Shown here piece by piece: positions 22,689 to 32,860 of a stretch of DNA of 64,000 nt; the first letter of the stretch is position 1, and each line of letters begins with the position of its first letter. Below the pieces are notes generated by a model. The model saw nothing but the letters and a program-made list of their open reading frames with translations. It searched no databases and had not been told where the DNA came from. The DNA lies in contig NC_089394.1 of assembly GCF_003171515.1 (NCBI RefSeq), forward strand, positions 992,001-1,056,000. The letters run 5' to 3'. Source of the stretch: Pyrenophora tritici-repentis (Eukaryota > Ascomycota > Dothideomycetes > Pleosporales > Pleosporaceae). The translations under genes were made by a program, and so were the position numbers.

Positions 22689-23734
22689 GATGAAACCATG
22701 GAGTGAGATTTGTGATGCACAAGAGAAAAACTCCAATACCAGAGATACAGATCAGCGCAAGAACCGCATTTTGATAGGCAACTCATACTTAAGCTTTTTC
22801 GCACAATGCCAATGTGCATACCTTAAGTAGATTAGTCAACGCATACTGCCCGCAGAAGTCGCCTCATTCAAGGAAAGCAAGTACTGCAGTTTAAGGCGTG
22901 CTGCAGATGTAGCGGCTGACGGGAAGCGAAACCTGATGCCCAAACGGGTAGAAATGTGGGTGCAATTGATTAGCCACTGGCCAGTCAGCAACTGCTAGTA
23001 ACCCAGGAGTGTGAGGTTATTAATCTTTCGACTTTTTGTTCACTTAATGTTGCTCGACCTTAACAGATCCATCGTACAGCCATGAAACAGGTTTCCAGAA
23101 GACTGAAGCCCAAGACTCTTGGTTGAAAATTGATGGTGTCGGGCGTAGGATAACGTGGTGGAGGGAGGTGGGGAAGATGCAGGCGCTTCCTAGCGTCTAG
23201 CCTTACGCACGCTACTGAAGGGCACACGGAAGCTGCACGCGATGTATACTTAGGTATGATATTCTTACAAGGGCATTTGCAGATGTTATTCAATTTGCTT
23301 CAGTGCTGACACTTCACTGTGAACCGGAGCAAGGTATCCTTGAAGCAAGTTGTGCTTGGACTAAATACCAAATTCACCTGCGGGTACCCTACCCTGGCAT
23401 TCTTCCAGCTACAACAACAGTCCAACTACTATCATAGGCGGACTGAGCACCAAATGTAATTCAACACTAAGTAATTTAAATAACCCTGTGAATTCCATCT
23501 TGGTTGCGACGATATGCTCGACATTGCAAAGTGTACGCCGGAGTCTGCCTAACAACGCACCTACCGTGAATCCTCGCCTCTATCAAGATAGCCCAACAGC
23601 ATATTCGTCCAAGTAGGCAGTGGTGGAAGTGGTTCGACTTTCGCATTCCCCACGTCCTCACTCCATTGATCGTCAAAGAGAAGAGGGTGAACCTCTTCGC
23701 CTAACGGAACTGACACATCTGCGACACTTGCATT
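22689..23734. other. Intergenic region
   Basis: This is upstream of the P450 and downstream of the LPRELRDEIY gene. I see no gene or RNA in it. Confidence 0.5.
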
Positions 23735-25126
23735 TCATATGTCAAAGTGAACAAACCCTTTACGTTGCTGTATGTCGCGCACAACCCGAGCGAACGACTC
23801 AGAAAACCAGCAAATCGTGCCTGGGAGACTCATCGGGTTTTTCGGTGGTGTAACGACAAGTGCTCGTTCCAATGCACTCTGCCACGCAGCATCGCGGACA
23901 ACGGTCTCGAATATCGGCAGCACGGCCTCGGTATTGGGGGATTGGTGGAAGATCAATGAGAAGCGGTCGGATGGTATGCCGGCTGAAGAAAGGGCGGCTG
24001 CTTCTTCGAACCATTGGGAGAACGATACGGAGATAAGGTCGCGAGTTATCACTGCCTTGTCTTCATCGTCCTCATCGTCTTCAGCGTCTTCAGTGTCCTT
24101 AGCAAGCTTCTCGAGCTTTTCGTCGGTGCAGTACGCAAATCTCGAAACATGATCCTCGCCGTGTCTACCAGTGGTGACAGTATTCCAAATATCGACCCTT
24201 CGTTCGATGGAGAGTCGAGGATTCTTCTGCAGAATGGGGATTAAGCCGAGTACATGGCATTGCGGATAGGCCACGCTCGCATGGGCCTCATCTACGATGA
24301 TGTGACGAATTCTGGAAAGAAGGTCCCTGTCAATGCTTCCAAAGAATTGTATAGCAAGCGCAGCTGCTGAGAAGTAGTGTTTAATGTGAGATGCCCAGCG
24401 GGATCGTATCCCGGTCGTCTTTGTCTTTACCCCTGACCAGGTACTGTTTAACTCCTCCAAAAACACAACCAGACCCTCACCAGGGATAATCCATGGGTCG
24501 GGGATCTGTTCGACTTGTGATGTAAAATCAGGACGACTATCTGTTTGTCCTAGCAACTGGTCCGGGCTCCAAAAGTCCCACCACGTCCGTCTAGGCTTCT
24601 TCAATAGCAGCAGTGATTTTACGAAATTACGTTGCGTAGAAGGGGCCTGTCTCCATATTCTCCAGTTTTGTAAGTCTCTGAAATGGTGCTCGAAGTGTCT
24701 ATGGTAATCTGTTTGTACGCCGGTGGGATGTGGGTCGCGGATAGCAGGAAGCATGATACTTGACTTTGGAAAAGCACTTGTAGCTTGGTAAGCCATATAG
24801 TTGGTGATGGATTTACGAAGGTTGTACAAATGGGAGGCGGATTGATGGTGCAGGGAAACGAGTTCATTTCCGAAACGTTCGGCTCTCTCACTCGTCTCGC
24901 GGTCGATCCACTCGGTCTTGAACGTAACAGCATTGACTTCAAACAGCAACGGCCTCATCTCTTGGGCAACCTGCTTGCAAGTCCTCATCCACGCCAGATC
25001 AATAAGCCCATCGGCCGTGCGTAGTTTCCGTGTGCGGGCGTTGTAAACATAACCCCCATCTTGTGCAAGATAGCATCTGTAAATCTCGTCGCGCAGCTCT
25101 CGTGGTAGATCGAGGATGCAGGACAT
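23735..25126 (-). CDS. LPRELRDEIY-family protein (F-box/2EXR-like start), intact paralogue
   Basis: This is a single exon of 463 residues starting MSCILDLPRELRDEIY, which resembles the first helix of fungal F-box/2EXR proteins. It continues with GGYVYNARTRKLRTAD, a family block shared with the gene at 13140-14369. Other visible parts are a Trp-rich stretch (RRTWWDFWSPDQLLG), a conserved block around HVLGLIPILQKNPRLSIERR, and an acidic linker (EDAEDDEDDEDK) before a helical C-terminal third. There is no signal peptide and no membrane segment. The function is unknown. If the start is an F-box it might recruit Skp1, but the rest shows no substrate-binding repeats. The two family members lie on the same strand 10 kb apart, with unrelated genes between, so they are dispersed rather than tandem. 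Confidence 0.8.
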   Translation of the reverse strand: MSCILDLPRELRDEIYRCYLAQDGGYVYNARTRKLRTADGLIDLAWMRTCKQVAQEMRPLLFEVNAVTFKTEWIDRETSERAERFGNELVSLHHQSASHLYNLRKSITNYMAYQATSAFPKSSIMLPAIRDPHPTGVQTDYHRHFEHHFRDLQNWRIWRQAPSTQRNFVKSLLLLKKPRRTWWDFWSPDQLLGQTDSRPDFTSQVEQIPDPWIIPGEGLVVFLEELNSTWSGVKTKTTGIRSRWASHIKHYFSAAALAIQFFGSIDRDLLSRIRHIIVDEAHASVAYPQCHVLGLIPILQKNPRLSIERRVDIWNTVTTGRHGEDHVSRFAYCTDEKLEKLAKDTEDAEDDEDDEDKAVITRDLISVSFSQWFEEAAALSSAGIPSDRFSLIFHQSPNTEAVLPIFETVVRDAAWQSALERALVVTPPKNPMSLPGTICWFSESFARVVRDIQQRKGFVHFDI

Positions 25127-26058
25127 TTTGATGATTCAATTATTCAAAACGAGTAATTTATGCAAGGATTTTGCGGATGTAGAGTGTGTATTATGGTGAG
25201 GGGTGGGTTGATGTTCGTTAAGATGGGAGAGGGGGTGGTCCGATGCTATCAAGACCCCGCCCATTCTGGCCCAGGATGAGCCATTATCGGGTATTTAGTA
25301 TGAGATAGTATGAGAAGACGCTACCATAACTCAGTAGCTATTTGTCTATCCTTAGCAGAGACAATACTATACTAATATCTAAGAACATTATCTCTCTAGT
25401 ACTATTTCCTATCATTGAATCTGACAGATGCCCGCACGCCAGCTGGAGTTCGGCCGGAGCACGCTCGGATAGAGTATGCAGTTATTTTAGGGCCCACGTT
25501 GATACTTTGGTAGCTAACAATGTTGTCGACAGTACTTAATCCGGTAAAATAGAGAGCGATGCCAATGTAATGCTCAATCCCGCGAGATAACATATTATAC
25601 AGCCCAAATGATAAACCGAATCGGGACTAGCGGCATTTGACGCGGGCAGTAGATGTACATGAAGTGTTGATATGTGAGTCAGCTGGTGATAGCGACATTG
25701 AATTGTAGATTGAATTAAATGATTCAGAGGGTGTTCGACACATTTGAGATGCTGTTGGCTTATACCTGATCGAGCAGTTCAACTCCACACCAGTACCATG
25801 TTGTATGCAAAGTGAACATAGGCTACGCGTTTACACAGAGATTGGCCGTGGGATATTGAAGTTGATTGTGGATGATACTCTATTGGTTGCCAGAAACAAC
25901 TCTCCTAGATCTCTACCATGCCTATGAATCAAACCTAAGTCCGCATCAAAGGTGTTCATCAGAATCATAACTACATCTCTCGCATATCGTGTTGAAGCAT
26001 GCGCCCAGGTATCGTTACCTCTACATGTCTCCCTTCCATCCTAAACATAACCCCAAGT
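25127..26058. other. Intergenic region with a TA-rich island
   Basis: No gene is seen. A TA-rich patch occupies about 25275-25620 and is listed separately. Confidence 0.5.
25275..25620. repeat. TA-rich island, possible RIP relic
   Basis: The tract is visibly richer in A, T and TpA steps than its surroundings (for example ACTATACTAATATCTAAG) and has no long open frame. In Pezizomycotina such patches are often repeats mutated by RIP. No parent element is recognisable. This is a visual judgement. Confidence 0.35.
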
Positions 26059-26709
26059 TTACTCCTCAGTAAACGCAGCATACTCCTCCTTGCTCATCGT
26101 CTTCATGCTCGGCTCAGCCGACACGGTGATCTTCGCAATCCACGCCTCACCCTCGGGGTCCTTGTTGACATCGCCCGGCTTGCTCTCGAGCGCCGTGTTG
26201 ACCTCTACCACGGTACCAGAGATGGGTGTGAGGATATCGGAAGCCGACTTTACAGACTCGACAGCGCCAATGGCGTCGCCTTCGCTGACGTCCATTTCTA
26301 CCTGGGGGAGCTCGATGTAGACTACGTCGCCGAGGGCCTTTGCAGCGTATTCCGAGATACCAAGGGTGCCTATGTTGTATGTATGTCAGTCTCATGTCGG
26401 AGGTTGTGGTGAGATTGCGGGGACAAAATAAACGTACAGGTCTTGCCGTCAGCAGACATCTCAATCCACTCATGGTCCTCGGTATACTTCTTCTCCTTAA
26501 CTACAAGTTCCCCGTCAGCAACCATAAACAATCCCAATCTCTGCAATTGCTCAGGTGTGCGTACGTGCGGCAGATACCGAGAATAGCCGTTGCGACGGCC
26601 GTGCCTGCTGCTGCTGCCACCTTTGGCACACAAAAGCCGAGGGCCTCCTGGCAGCAGCAGAAGAGGTGAATTGGCGCGCGACGCGTGCGACTGAGATTCT
26701 GGCGGCCAT
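26059..26709 (-). CDS. GCV3: Glycine cleavage system H protein, mitochondrial
   Basis: The H protein carries the lipoyl arm that shuttles the aminomethyl group between P, T and L proteins of the mitochondrial glycine decarboxylase. Exons are 26565-26709, 26438-26500 and 26059-26369, giving 172 residues. Residues 1-47 are an Arg/Ser/Ala-rich transit peptide (MAARISVARVARQF, later RLFSVSAA). The mature part runs KYTEDHEWIE, SEYAAKALGDVVYIELP and the lipoylation site ESVKSASD with Lys110. The C-terminus, ending YAAFTEE, is complete. It faces the mitochondrial ribosomal protein gene at 26937 across 227 bp, so the two may share a promoter. Confidence 0.95.
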
Positions 26710-26936
26710 TTTTATCTTCTTGGAATATGAAAACGGTAGGATGTGAGATTAGAAGCTTTGGAGGTGGGAATTGCGATAGCAATGTTCGCCAAGATTCATG
26801 GTCAAAATGTGGAGCTCTTCCGCGGTCGCTTGGTAGCGGAAAGGTTGGCCGCTTTCGAACACTTTTCGCGACGGGGAGAGACGCAGCGTCATACCGCAAC
26901 AATTGAGAAGTACCGATCAACCGAGGGCGCGCAAAT
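26710..26936. promoter_or_regulatory. Shared divergent promoter of GCV3 and MRPS6
   Basis: Only 227 bp separate the two ATGs, so both core promoters and 5' leaders must lie here. There is no TATA box; the middle is GC-rich with CCGCGG and other CG-containing blocks. Co-regulation is inference from the spacing and the shared mitochondrial destination of the products. Confidence 0.6.
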
Positions 26937-27425
26937 ATGCTGTATGAGATGATTGGAGTGGTATGTGGGAATTGTGTTTGGCTATTTGGCGTTTGAGGCA
27001 GTTGTGCTGATATGTGCGCAGGTACGGCCTGGCCGCCTCTCTGAAGTAAAAGAGTAAATCCCCACCTTCCACCATGCTATACCACATCTCGGCGAGCCAT
27101 CCGCGCGATGACGCAGCTTTTCTGACGCAAGCAAACTTGTAGAATCGCCAAAACCGCCGGTAAAATCGTCCTAGATCAGCAGGGCGTCGTGCGCGGCGTC
27201 TCCAACTGGGGCACTTTCCTACTCCCCAAGCCGGCGAAAAAACTGCAATCTACACACCACTATGGCCATCACTTCATCATGCGCTTCGATGCGAGTGCGC
27301 GTGCACAACACGCTCTGCGGAGAACAATGAGTTTGGACCCGCGGTTGATCAGATACAGCATCGTCAAGATGGGCACCAAGTTTGAGGAGATCAAGGATAT
27401 ACCGGGGACTGCCAAGTTTAGGTGA
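26937..27425 (+). CDS. Mitochondrial small-subunit ribosomal protein bS6m
   Basis: Exons are 26937-26960, 27022-27053 and 27143-27425, giving 112 residues, the usual size of fungal S6-type mitoribosomal proteins. The joined N-terminus reads MLYEMIGVVRPGRLSEVKEI, a classic S6 beginning whose first strand is conserved from bacteria. It is followed by VVRGVSNWGTFLLPKP and HHYGHHFIMRFDASARAQ. The C-terminus ends in the helix and strand RYSIVKMGTKFEEIKDIPG. It binds 16S-type rRNA with bS18m in the small-subunit platform. Two short introns split the first 19 codons; both have canonical ends. There is no separate transit peptide, as is common for this protein. Confidence 0.93.
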
Positions 27426-27679
27426 TTGTTACACAGTTGGGCGAGGGAAAAAGGAGGAGAAGGAGGCTATGTGTATTTTACGGTGTATAAAGGACATAAG
27501 CATGCAAGAACAGAACAGAAGGAGCTAGCATTGCACATGGCGTTTGGGATTTGCGATATATATCATACGCTACACGAAATCGTCGTTTGGGCAATGAAAC
27601 AATCCCTGGAGCGTATAACGACGCTCATGATGAAGAACTTGTCAACTTTGGATTTTCCCTTGAACACTACGTGTTATCA

Positions 27680-28103
27680 TCACTTCTGACTCCGCTTGAG
27701 ATAAAGAACAGCTTCCACCCCGAGAGCCACCATATCGCATAACGCTTCGTAAGCATGTCCCTCCTCGGCCGGATCGCTAGTGGCTATCGTCGTGTCTCCG
27801 ACCATCAGCTTCATAACATACCCATTGTCGCACTTTGACGTGGCCAGGCGGGCCTGCGATATATCGCCTGGCTTTAGCGCTTGGAGTTAGCCGTGTTTGT
27901 ACAGAAAGGCTAGATCCACTGTTCGTCGTGTTAGTATGATTGGTACTTTAGAACTTTAGAATGAGGAGAGAGAACATACCAGCTACACCATTATCGGGGC
28001 GGCCTCGGGACAGAAGGAATTGCTGTATGCATTCTGTGATGTGCGCGAGAGAGTCGGGTTTGGAGTTTACGGCCGAGAAAGGCGCTAGATCATGTGAGAA
28101 CAT
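27680..28103 (-). CDS. Small unknown protein with two competing splice acceptors
   Basis: The frame starts MFSHDLAPFSAVNSKPD. With an intron at 27880-27979 (100 nt) it runs in frame to DISQARLATSKCDNGY and ends LYLKRSQK, 107 residues in all. A shorter intron with a better-sized span (27919-27979, 61 nt, TACTAAC branch point) would instead add VDLAFLYKHG and stop at a TAA at 27887-27889. The downstream CTAAC and AAG acceptor support the longer one. The last 50 residues have a strand-strand-helix look faintly like the end of a double-stranded-RNA-binding fold, but this is weak. The family is not recognised. It overlaps the end of the next upstream frame by 19 bases. Confidence 0.5.
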
Positions 28104-28486
28104 GTTCTTCTAGAGATGAATTGATATGTGCCGGGAGTATCGCTTTCCGGAGTATAACATTCTTGACTGAAGTCAGATTCATTCTCCAGGGACTCCCAGT
28201 CGTCGAGGATGTCGAATGGATCGGGTGTGCTCTTCCTCTCGTTGGCCTCCTCGTTCTCCTCCTCAGCCTCTTCCTTCTCTGCGTGTTGCACAATCTCGTA
28301 CGTGGTGAATGCTCCATCTCGATCCTTTTGTTGTTCCTCCATCTTCTGCTTCAGCGTCTTGAGCTCCAGTGCAAGCTTCTGTATCTCGCTAGACTGGGCA
28401 AGGATCCTTTCCCGGAGAGCGTGAATCAAGAACTCGAGCCCTAGTATGCTGGACAGCATTAGTATGCTGAAGAGTAAGCCGCACAT
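28085..28486 (-). CDS. Small membrane-anchored coiled-coil protein
   Basis: This is a single-exon frame of 133 residues. A hydrophobic N-terminal segment (LLFSILMLSSILGLEFLIHAL) could be a membrane anchor or signal peptide. It is followed by a charged heptad-like stretch (SEIQKLALELKTLKQKMEEQ), an acidic stretch (EKEEAEEENEEANE) and a Ser/Asp-rich tail. The stop lies inside the start of the next downstream frame on the same strand, so the two could be exons of one gene joined by an intron I cannot place. No family is recognised. Confidence 0.5.
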   Translation of the reverse strand: MCGLLFSILMLSSILGLEFLIHALRERILAQSSEIQKLALELKTLKQKMEEQQKDRDGAFTTYEIVQHAEKEEAEEENEEANERKSTPDPFDILDDWESLENESDFSQECYTPESDTPGTYQFISRRTCSHMI

Positions 28487-28797
28487 TTTGGCAAAAGGCT
28501 ATGTAGATTTGATGATCGGAGGTGGAGGGTTATGTGATGCTCGCAGAGAGGCAAAGCATGGACTTTATTTATGAAGCTTCAGTGTGGGGAGTGGAGAGGT
28601 AGCGGGCTGTGTGAACCATGGTTCAAAAATGTTTTTGAAGTTTGGTCACTGTACAACATCGTGACGTGCGCATCTTGACAAGGAGTAGGTAGTAAATCAT
28701 CAAACGTATCTAAACCCCACTATCCTTTCCCTTCTACCCATCACAGCGTCTACCATGCTTACATCCCAACGTCCCCCAACCATCACCACATCCTACC
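28487..28797. other. Intergenic region
   Basis: It holds the promoter of the small coiled-coil gene and the 3' flank of the LPMO gene. Nothing else is visible. Confidence 0.45.
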
Positions 28798-29625
28798 TTA
28801 CCCCGACCAGACCTTCGGCCCAGGACAGGTATACGTAGTCTGCGAACTAGCATACGTATCTACCGTAATACCAGGGTCACTCTGGGCCGCATACCCTGGA
28901 ATATTCGCCAAGTAATCACCATCCGGAGTCTTAGTCCCACTCCCCGTCACCACAATCTGCGCACACTCTGCATAGAACTGCGGAGTCTTTGCCTGATGCA
29001 GGGCCAACAGCTCGTGGCGCACGAGGTAGTTCCCTGGTGCCAGCGAGGCAGGGACGGTAGATTCCCAGTAGAGGTTCTTGAGGACAAAGGCAGTGCCCCA
29101 GTTTCGGCCGGAGAGGGGTGGTGCAGTCATGCCTTGTTGGTCGATCTGGGGGGTTGCTTTGTTAGGAGGTTGTTTTTAGTTGGGGCTGAAGACATGAGAA
29201 TAGGTTACCTTGAACCATTTCTTGCCACTGCCATCACAGCTCTTGAAGTCTCCGGCACATTTGTACATCCATACCATGACTGGGCCTTGTTCGTGCGTCC
29301 ATTGCTTCCAGAGTGCGCGTATCTTGCCGCCGGCTGCTACTTTGGCGCTGAGGTCTGCGGATGTGCCGCCGTTGCACATGACTTTTTTGTCGTTCACTGA
29401 CATGGTGGGGTTGTAGTCTGGCCATTGGCGTTGGATGGTTTTGGGGGACGAGGCGGGCGAGAAGCCTTCGTAGCTGAGGTTTATGTTAGAGAGACGTCGG
29501 ATTAGAGTGGGATATGCATACCCGGGGTAGGTTACGCCGTCGATAACATAGCTGGTTACGGCGCCGTGGGCTGCAGCCTGAGCGGCGAGAAGAGCTGTCG
29601 GGAGGAAGAAGTTGGAGAATAACAT
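28798..29625 (-). CDS. AA9 lytic polysaccharide monooxygenase (former GH61)
   Basis: This is a secreted copper enzyme that oxidatively cleaves cellulose or related glucans. Exons are 29522-29625, 29209-29473 and 28798-29145, giving 238 residues. The signal peptide is residues 1-19 and cleavage leaves His20 (HGAVTSYV) as the N-terminal half of the histidine brace. The second brace His is in WTHEQGPVMVWMYKC, and the axial Tyr region is in QFYAECAQIVVTG. Cysteines KVMCNGG and ECAQI fit the family disulfide. Introns are 48 nt (29474-29521, a multiple of three without a stop, so it can be mistaken for coding) and 63 nt. Removing the first restores the family sequence YPGYEGFSPASSPKTIQRQW. There is no CBM1 domain or linker. 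A TATAAG element lies about 70 bases upstream. Confidence 0.94.
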
Positions 29626-29693
29626 CTTGAAAGTTTACTTTGATGTTCACCTCCTGTGATCTATACTAGAATACGAGCCGTATCTCTACTCGT

Positions 29694-29701
29694 CTTATAT
29701 A
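29694..29701 (-). promoter_or_regulatory. TATA element of the AA9 gene
   Basis: TATATAAG on the minus strand lies about 70 bases before the ATG at 29625, a plausible core promoter for an inducible secreted enzyme. Confidence 0.5.
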
Positions 29702-30419
29702 CTCGCTCCTTGTATGCCCAAAGCCCACTACTATCCTCTGCATATCCCTCATGACCACATCACAATTACCACCCCGCCATTCATATTTCTTAGATGCGCC
29801 TTATCGAGCCCACTTCCAATACAAAGGCTCATAGTCCGAGATTGACAAGCTCAATATCCAGCTAATATACCCAGCGCGGTGGTGACCGGACCGGCTAAAC
29901 GCTATTGGCTACAGGACACTATATTTGCTTCGCCATCCTTGGGGAGCCTCCATGCCGGCTCTTGCCTTCCGAATCAAATCGGTACTCTGAGTGCCTTGTT
30001 GGTGGTAGAGAGGAAGCTGGGTGAGAGGTTGTAAGTGTAAAGTGAGATGATGCTGGGACTATGTACAATATCGGTGGTCTTACCGATGTACAACTGATAA
30101 GATTCCGGACTAAATGTATAACATTTGATGTTGATTCTCTGATCTAAGGCGCTGTTGCAGTAGTTTGGGGGGAATGCCACAAAGAGTCAATATGCCGGCG
30201 ATCGATCGCGTAGCAACCCAGCATTATATATGCAACCTCAATATATGAAGAGTCGCAATAATAAACCCCTTGGTTTCTCTTGGCCAGGCGCAATAGGAAG
30301 GCGCTCGTGATACATGATCACGCCCATTCAATGTCGGCGAGACATGCTGGTGTCGACCCGAAACGGTGGAAATGTACTGCTGCAGCCCTTCCTCTTTCTG
30401 GACAATAGAGCGTTGCAAT

Positions 30420-30534
30420 GCATCTGAGTGTCATGAAATACTTGACATACTAGTGTATCAAGGCCACTGTGGTCGCCGAACACGTCTATTAGGTGCTTAT
30501 CCACGCTGTCAAGTATTTCATGACACCCAGGTGC
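30420..30534. mobile_element. Foldback (MITE-like) element, copy 2
   Basis: GTGTCATGAAATACTTGACA (30428-30447) is matched by its exact reverse complement at 30507-30526. The arms extend outward to GCATCTGA and TACCCAG-side sequence with two mismatches, both transitions of the RIP type. Its right arm, read on the minus strand, matches the left half of copy 1 at 10284-10365. The 59-bp interior has no open frame. Confidence 0.65.
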
Positions 30535-30790
30535 TTCTGCGAAAGTGTACCTTCAATCTCGGTCGCGTAGTGATACCATCGGAAGGCGATGATGCGAGTG
30601 GACAAGTACTGGAGAGTGGGAATAGTACTCTATTGGTTTGCGAAAACGACTGTGACCAAAGGCATGGTCTGGTATCTCATCTCGCCTTGTAAAACATTCA
30701 TAAACAGGAAAAAATCATGATAATGCCAACAACCCAGCTCACTCCACCGTCAAAGCCCATCGAGCTTTAATCAGCCATCTCGAGACCAAC

Positions 30791-32860
30791 CTAAAAGGCC
30801 TTGGAGTGTGCGAGCTCCTCAGCTGCCTTGCCACTGCCACCATGCATAACCTCCTCATCATACCGGTCAGCATCATCGCTATCCTGATACGCAACGCTGA
30901 TTTCTGTAATCTCATCACCAACCTCCATCCAGACGTCGCTCGTCGCGGGGACCGGGCTGATCTTGCAGAGCGCCCAGTAGGTGATACTTGCAACGCCGAA
31001 TCCCGCAAAGAAGTTCAAGTCGTAGATACGCTGTGCGCCAATGGGAACGTCACGCCCAATGGCACCTGCGAAACCGACAACGTTGATCAGGATACCCGCG
31101 ATGTAGGCGGCGTAGCCTCGCCAGTGGAAACCTAGGGTGTAGTAATAAGGACCTGTCTTCTTGCCAGAGTAGAGATCCTTGATCTGGAGATAGCCCTTGC
31201 GGACAATGTAGTAGTCGCAAATCATGACACCGGCGATGGAGGAGAGGAAGACGGAGTAGGCGGAGAGGTAGGTTGTGAAGTTGTTGGTGGTGGAGAGTAG
31301 GTTCCAGGGGCACATGACGAGACCAACGAGAGCACAGATGTATCCACCGCGTCTGATGCTGATCCATCGGGGTGCAAGGGCCGTCATATCGGTTCCGGCA
31401 GAAATGGAGTTTGCTGCAATGTTGGTTCCGAGTTGGGCGAGCGTGAACGCTGCGGCGATGACGAAGACGCCGAATCGCTGGGCAGATCCGCCTTCATTGA
31501 GAAACTGCTCCAGAAGATCCAATGGGTTCCAGATAGCTTTGCCAAAGATGACAGTTGAAGACGACGATACGATTATACCAATGAAAGAGGTGACGGCAAA
31601 TCCGATCGGGATGGTAAGCAATTGGGGAAGGAACGCGTTGGAGGGCTTCTTCGCAAAACGCGCAAAGTCAGGGTCGTTGACGATCAAAGTGGCGAAGTTG
31701 GCAATAGCGCTCATGATACCCTTTACCATAAGCCATCCCAACTCGGATCCACGGGCGGTACCAGACTGGTGAACAATAGGACCTAGACCCTTTGCTCGAA
31801 CGACGGCCCAGATGAAGAAGGCAATGCCAGCTACGGGTACAAAGAAGGCTTTTACCGTGAATAGGTGGCGAATCTTGTGCACTGGTGGGTAGATGAACGG
31901 CAAAGATCCGAGCCAGAAAAAGAGGAAGGACACAAAAGCGACTGTGTTTGTACCAGAATCAGGAATGCCGTTCTTGATGCCGCCTCCGCCAGTGGCAGGA
32001 TCCGCATTTCGCCAGTTGTTCCAGATGGCTCGAATCATGAGGCTGACGCAGGTGCCACCAATCCAAGCTTGCACGCCATACCAAATACTGGCCATGGCTG
32101 CACGGTTGAAGACTGGCCATAGCGCACCCCAAATACCAAATGAGGAGCGATTGACGACAGGGAAAGAGATATGATATGTCGCACCGATACGACCAGTCAT
32201 ACAGACGAAACAAGCGGCGATGGAGTAACCAAGCTATTGTTGAATCAGCGCATGTTTGTATGACCAATATGGCTTTCATACCCAGACGCAAATCCATGAT
32301 TGCCACCATGAAAGACCGTCTACGATGTTGGCAGACGAGATCATCCATGTGTTGATGTTGAAAGAGTCGGCTTTGGCAATGTTAGTTTATGCGAAGCGTT
32401 ATCTTGCTTATGGTAACGTACCAACCCAGAAACCCACAAAATTCCATGCGCCCCATTGCCGGCGCTCAGGCTCAACCTTTGACTATTAGCAAAAGTATAG
32501 ACTTGAAGTACAAGAACAACAAACCGGCTTCAAATCGTGGTTGTACAGCATGAGCTGCGCCGTGGTGAGGTTGGGTTCGCTCTCGACCGCGAGCTTATCA
32601 GCCCAATGGGCGACCTTGGATCGCTTGAGTTTCTCCATAATGTTGTCGAGGTAGAAACCTTCGTCGCTGGAATGGAAAACAGTCGAGGTCGCGATGGGCC
32701 TTATGAAGCTTTCGCTTCGGCTGCTCGAGGCAGCCGCTTGGTATGGGTGAAAATCTCCGCTTGGATGACGTGGGGGGGTATCTGAAGCGAGTGAAGGTCT
32801 AGGTAAGCCCAGACTTGCTGGTGGTTGCTGCGGGATAAGTGGTTGGCGTTCGGGATCCAC
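30791..32860 (-). CDS. NCS1-family nucleobase permease (uracil/allantoin type)
   Basis: This plasma-membrane symporter imports uracil, allantoin or a related purine/pyrimidine compound. Exons are 32525-32860, 32422-32476, 32282-32370 and 30791-32233, giving 640 residues; introns are 48, 51 and 48 nt. A cytosolic N-terminus of about 110 residues, Pro/Ser-rich, precedes the NCS1 start ([23 protein letters not shown]). The family signature [20 protein letters not shown] and [20 protein letters not shown] follow, then about twelve membrane segments in all. [20 protein letters not shown] is a conserved loop. The acidic C-terminal tail ([28 protein letters not shown] split over the end) resembles ubiquitination-linked tails. 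The Fur4/Fui1/Dal4 subgroup is certain by pattern, but the exact substrate is not. Confidence 0.92.

Larger units (their letters stand above)
29626..30790. other. Intergenic region with a foldback element
   Basis: It holds the upstream region of the LPMO gene and the 3' flank of the permease. The foldback copy at 30420-30534 lies inside. No gene is supported. Confidence 0.5.

Noticed and set aside
20944..25126. Secondary-metabolite cluster around the P450
   Set aside because: No PKS, NRPS, terpene synthase, transporter or regulator is adjacent.
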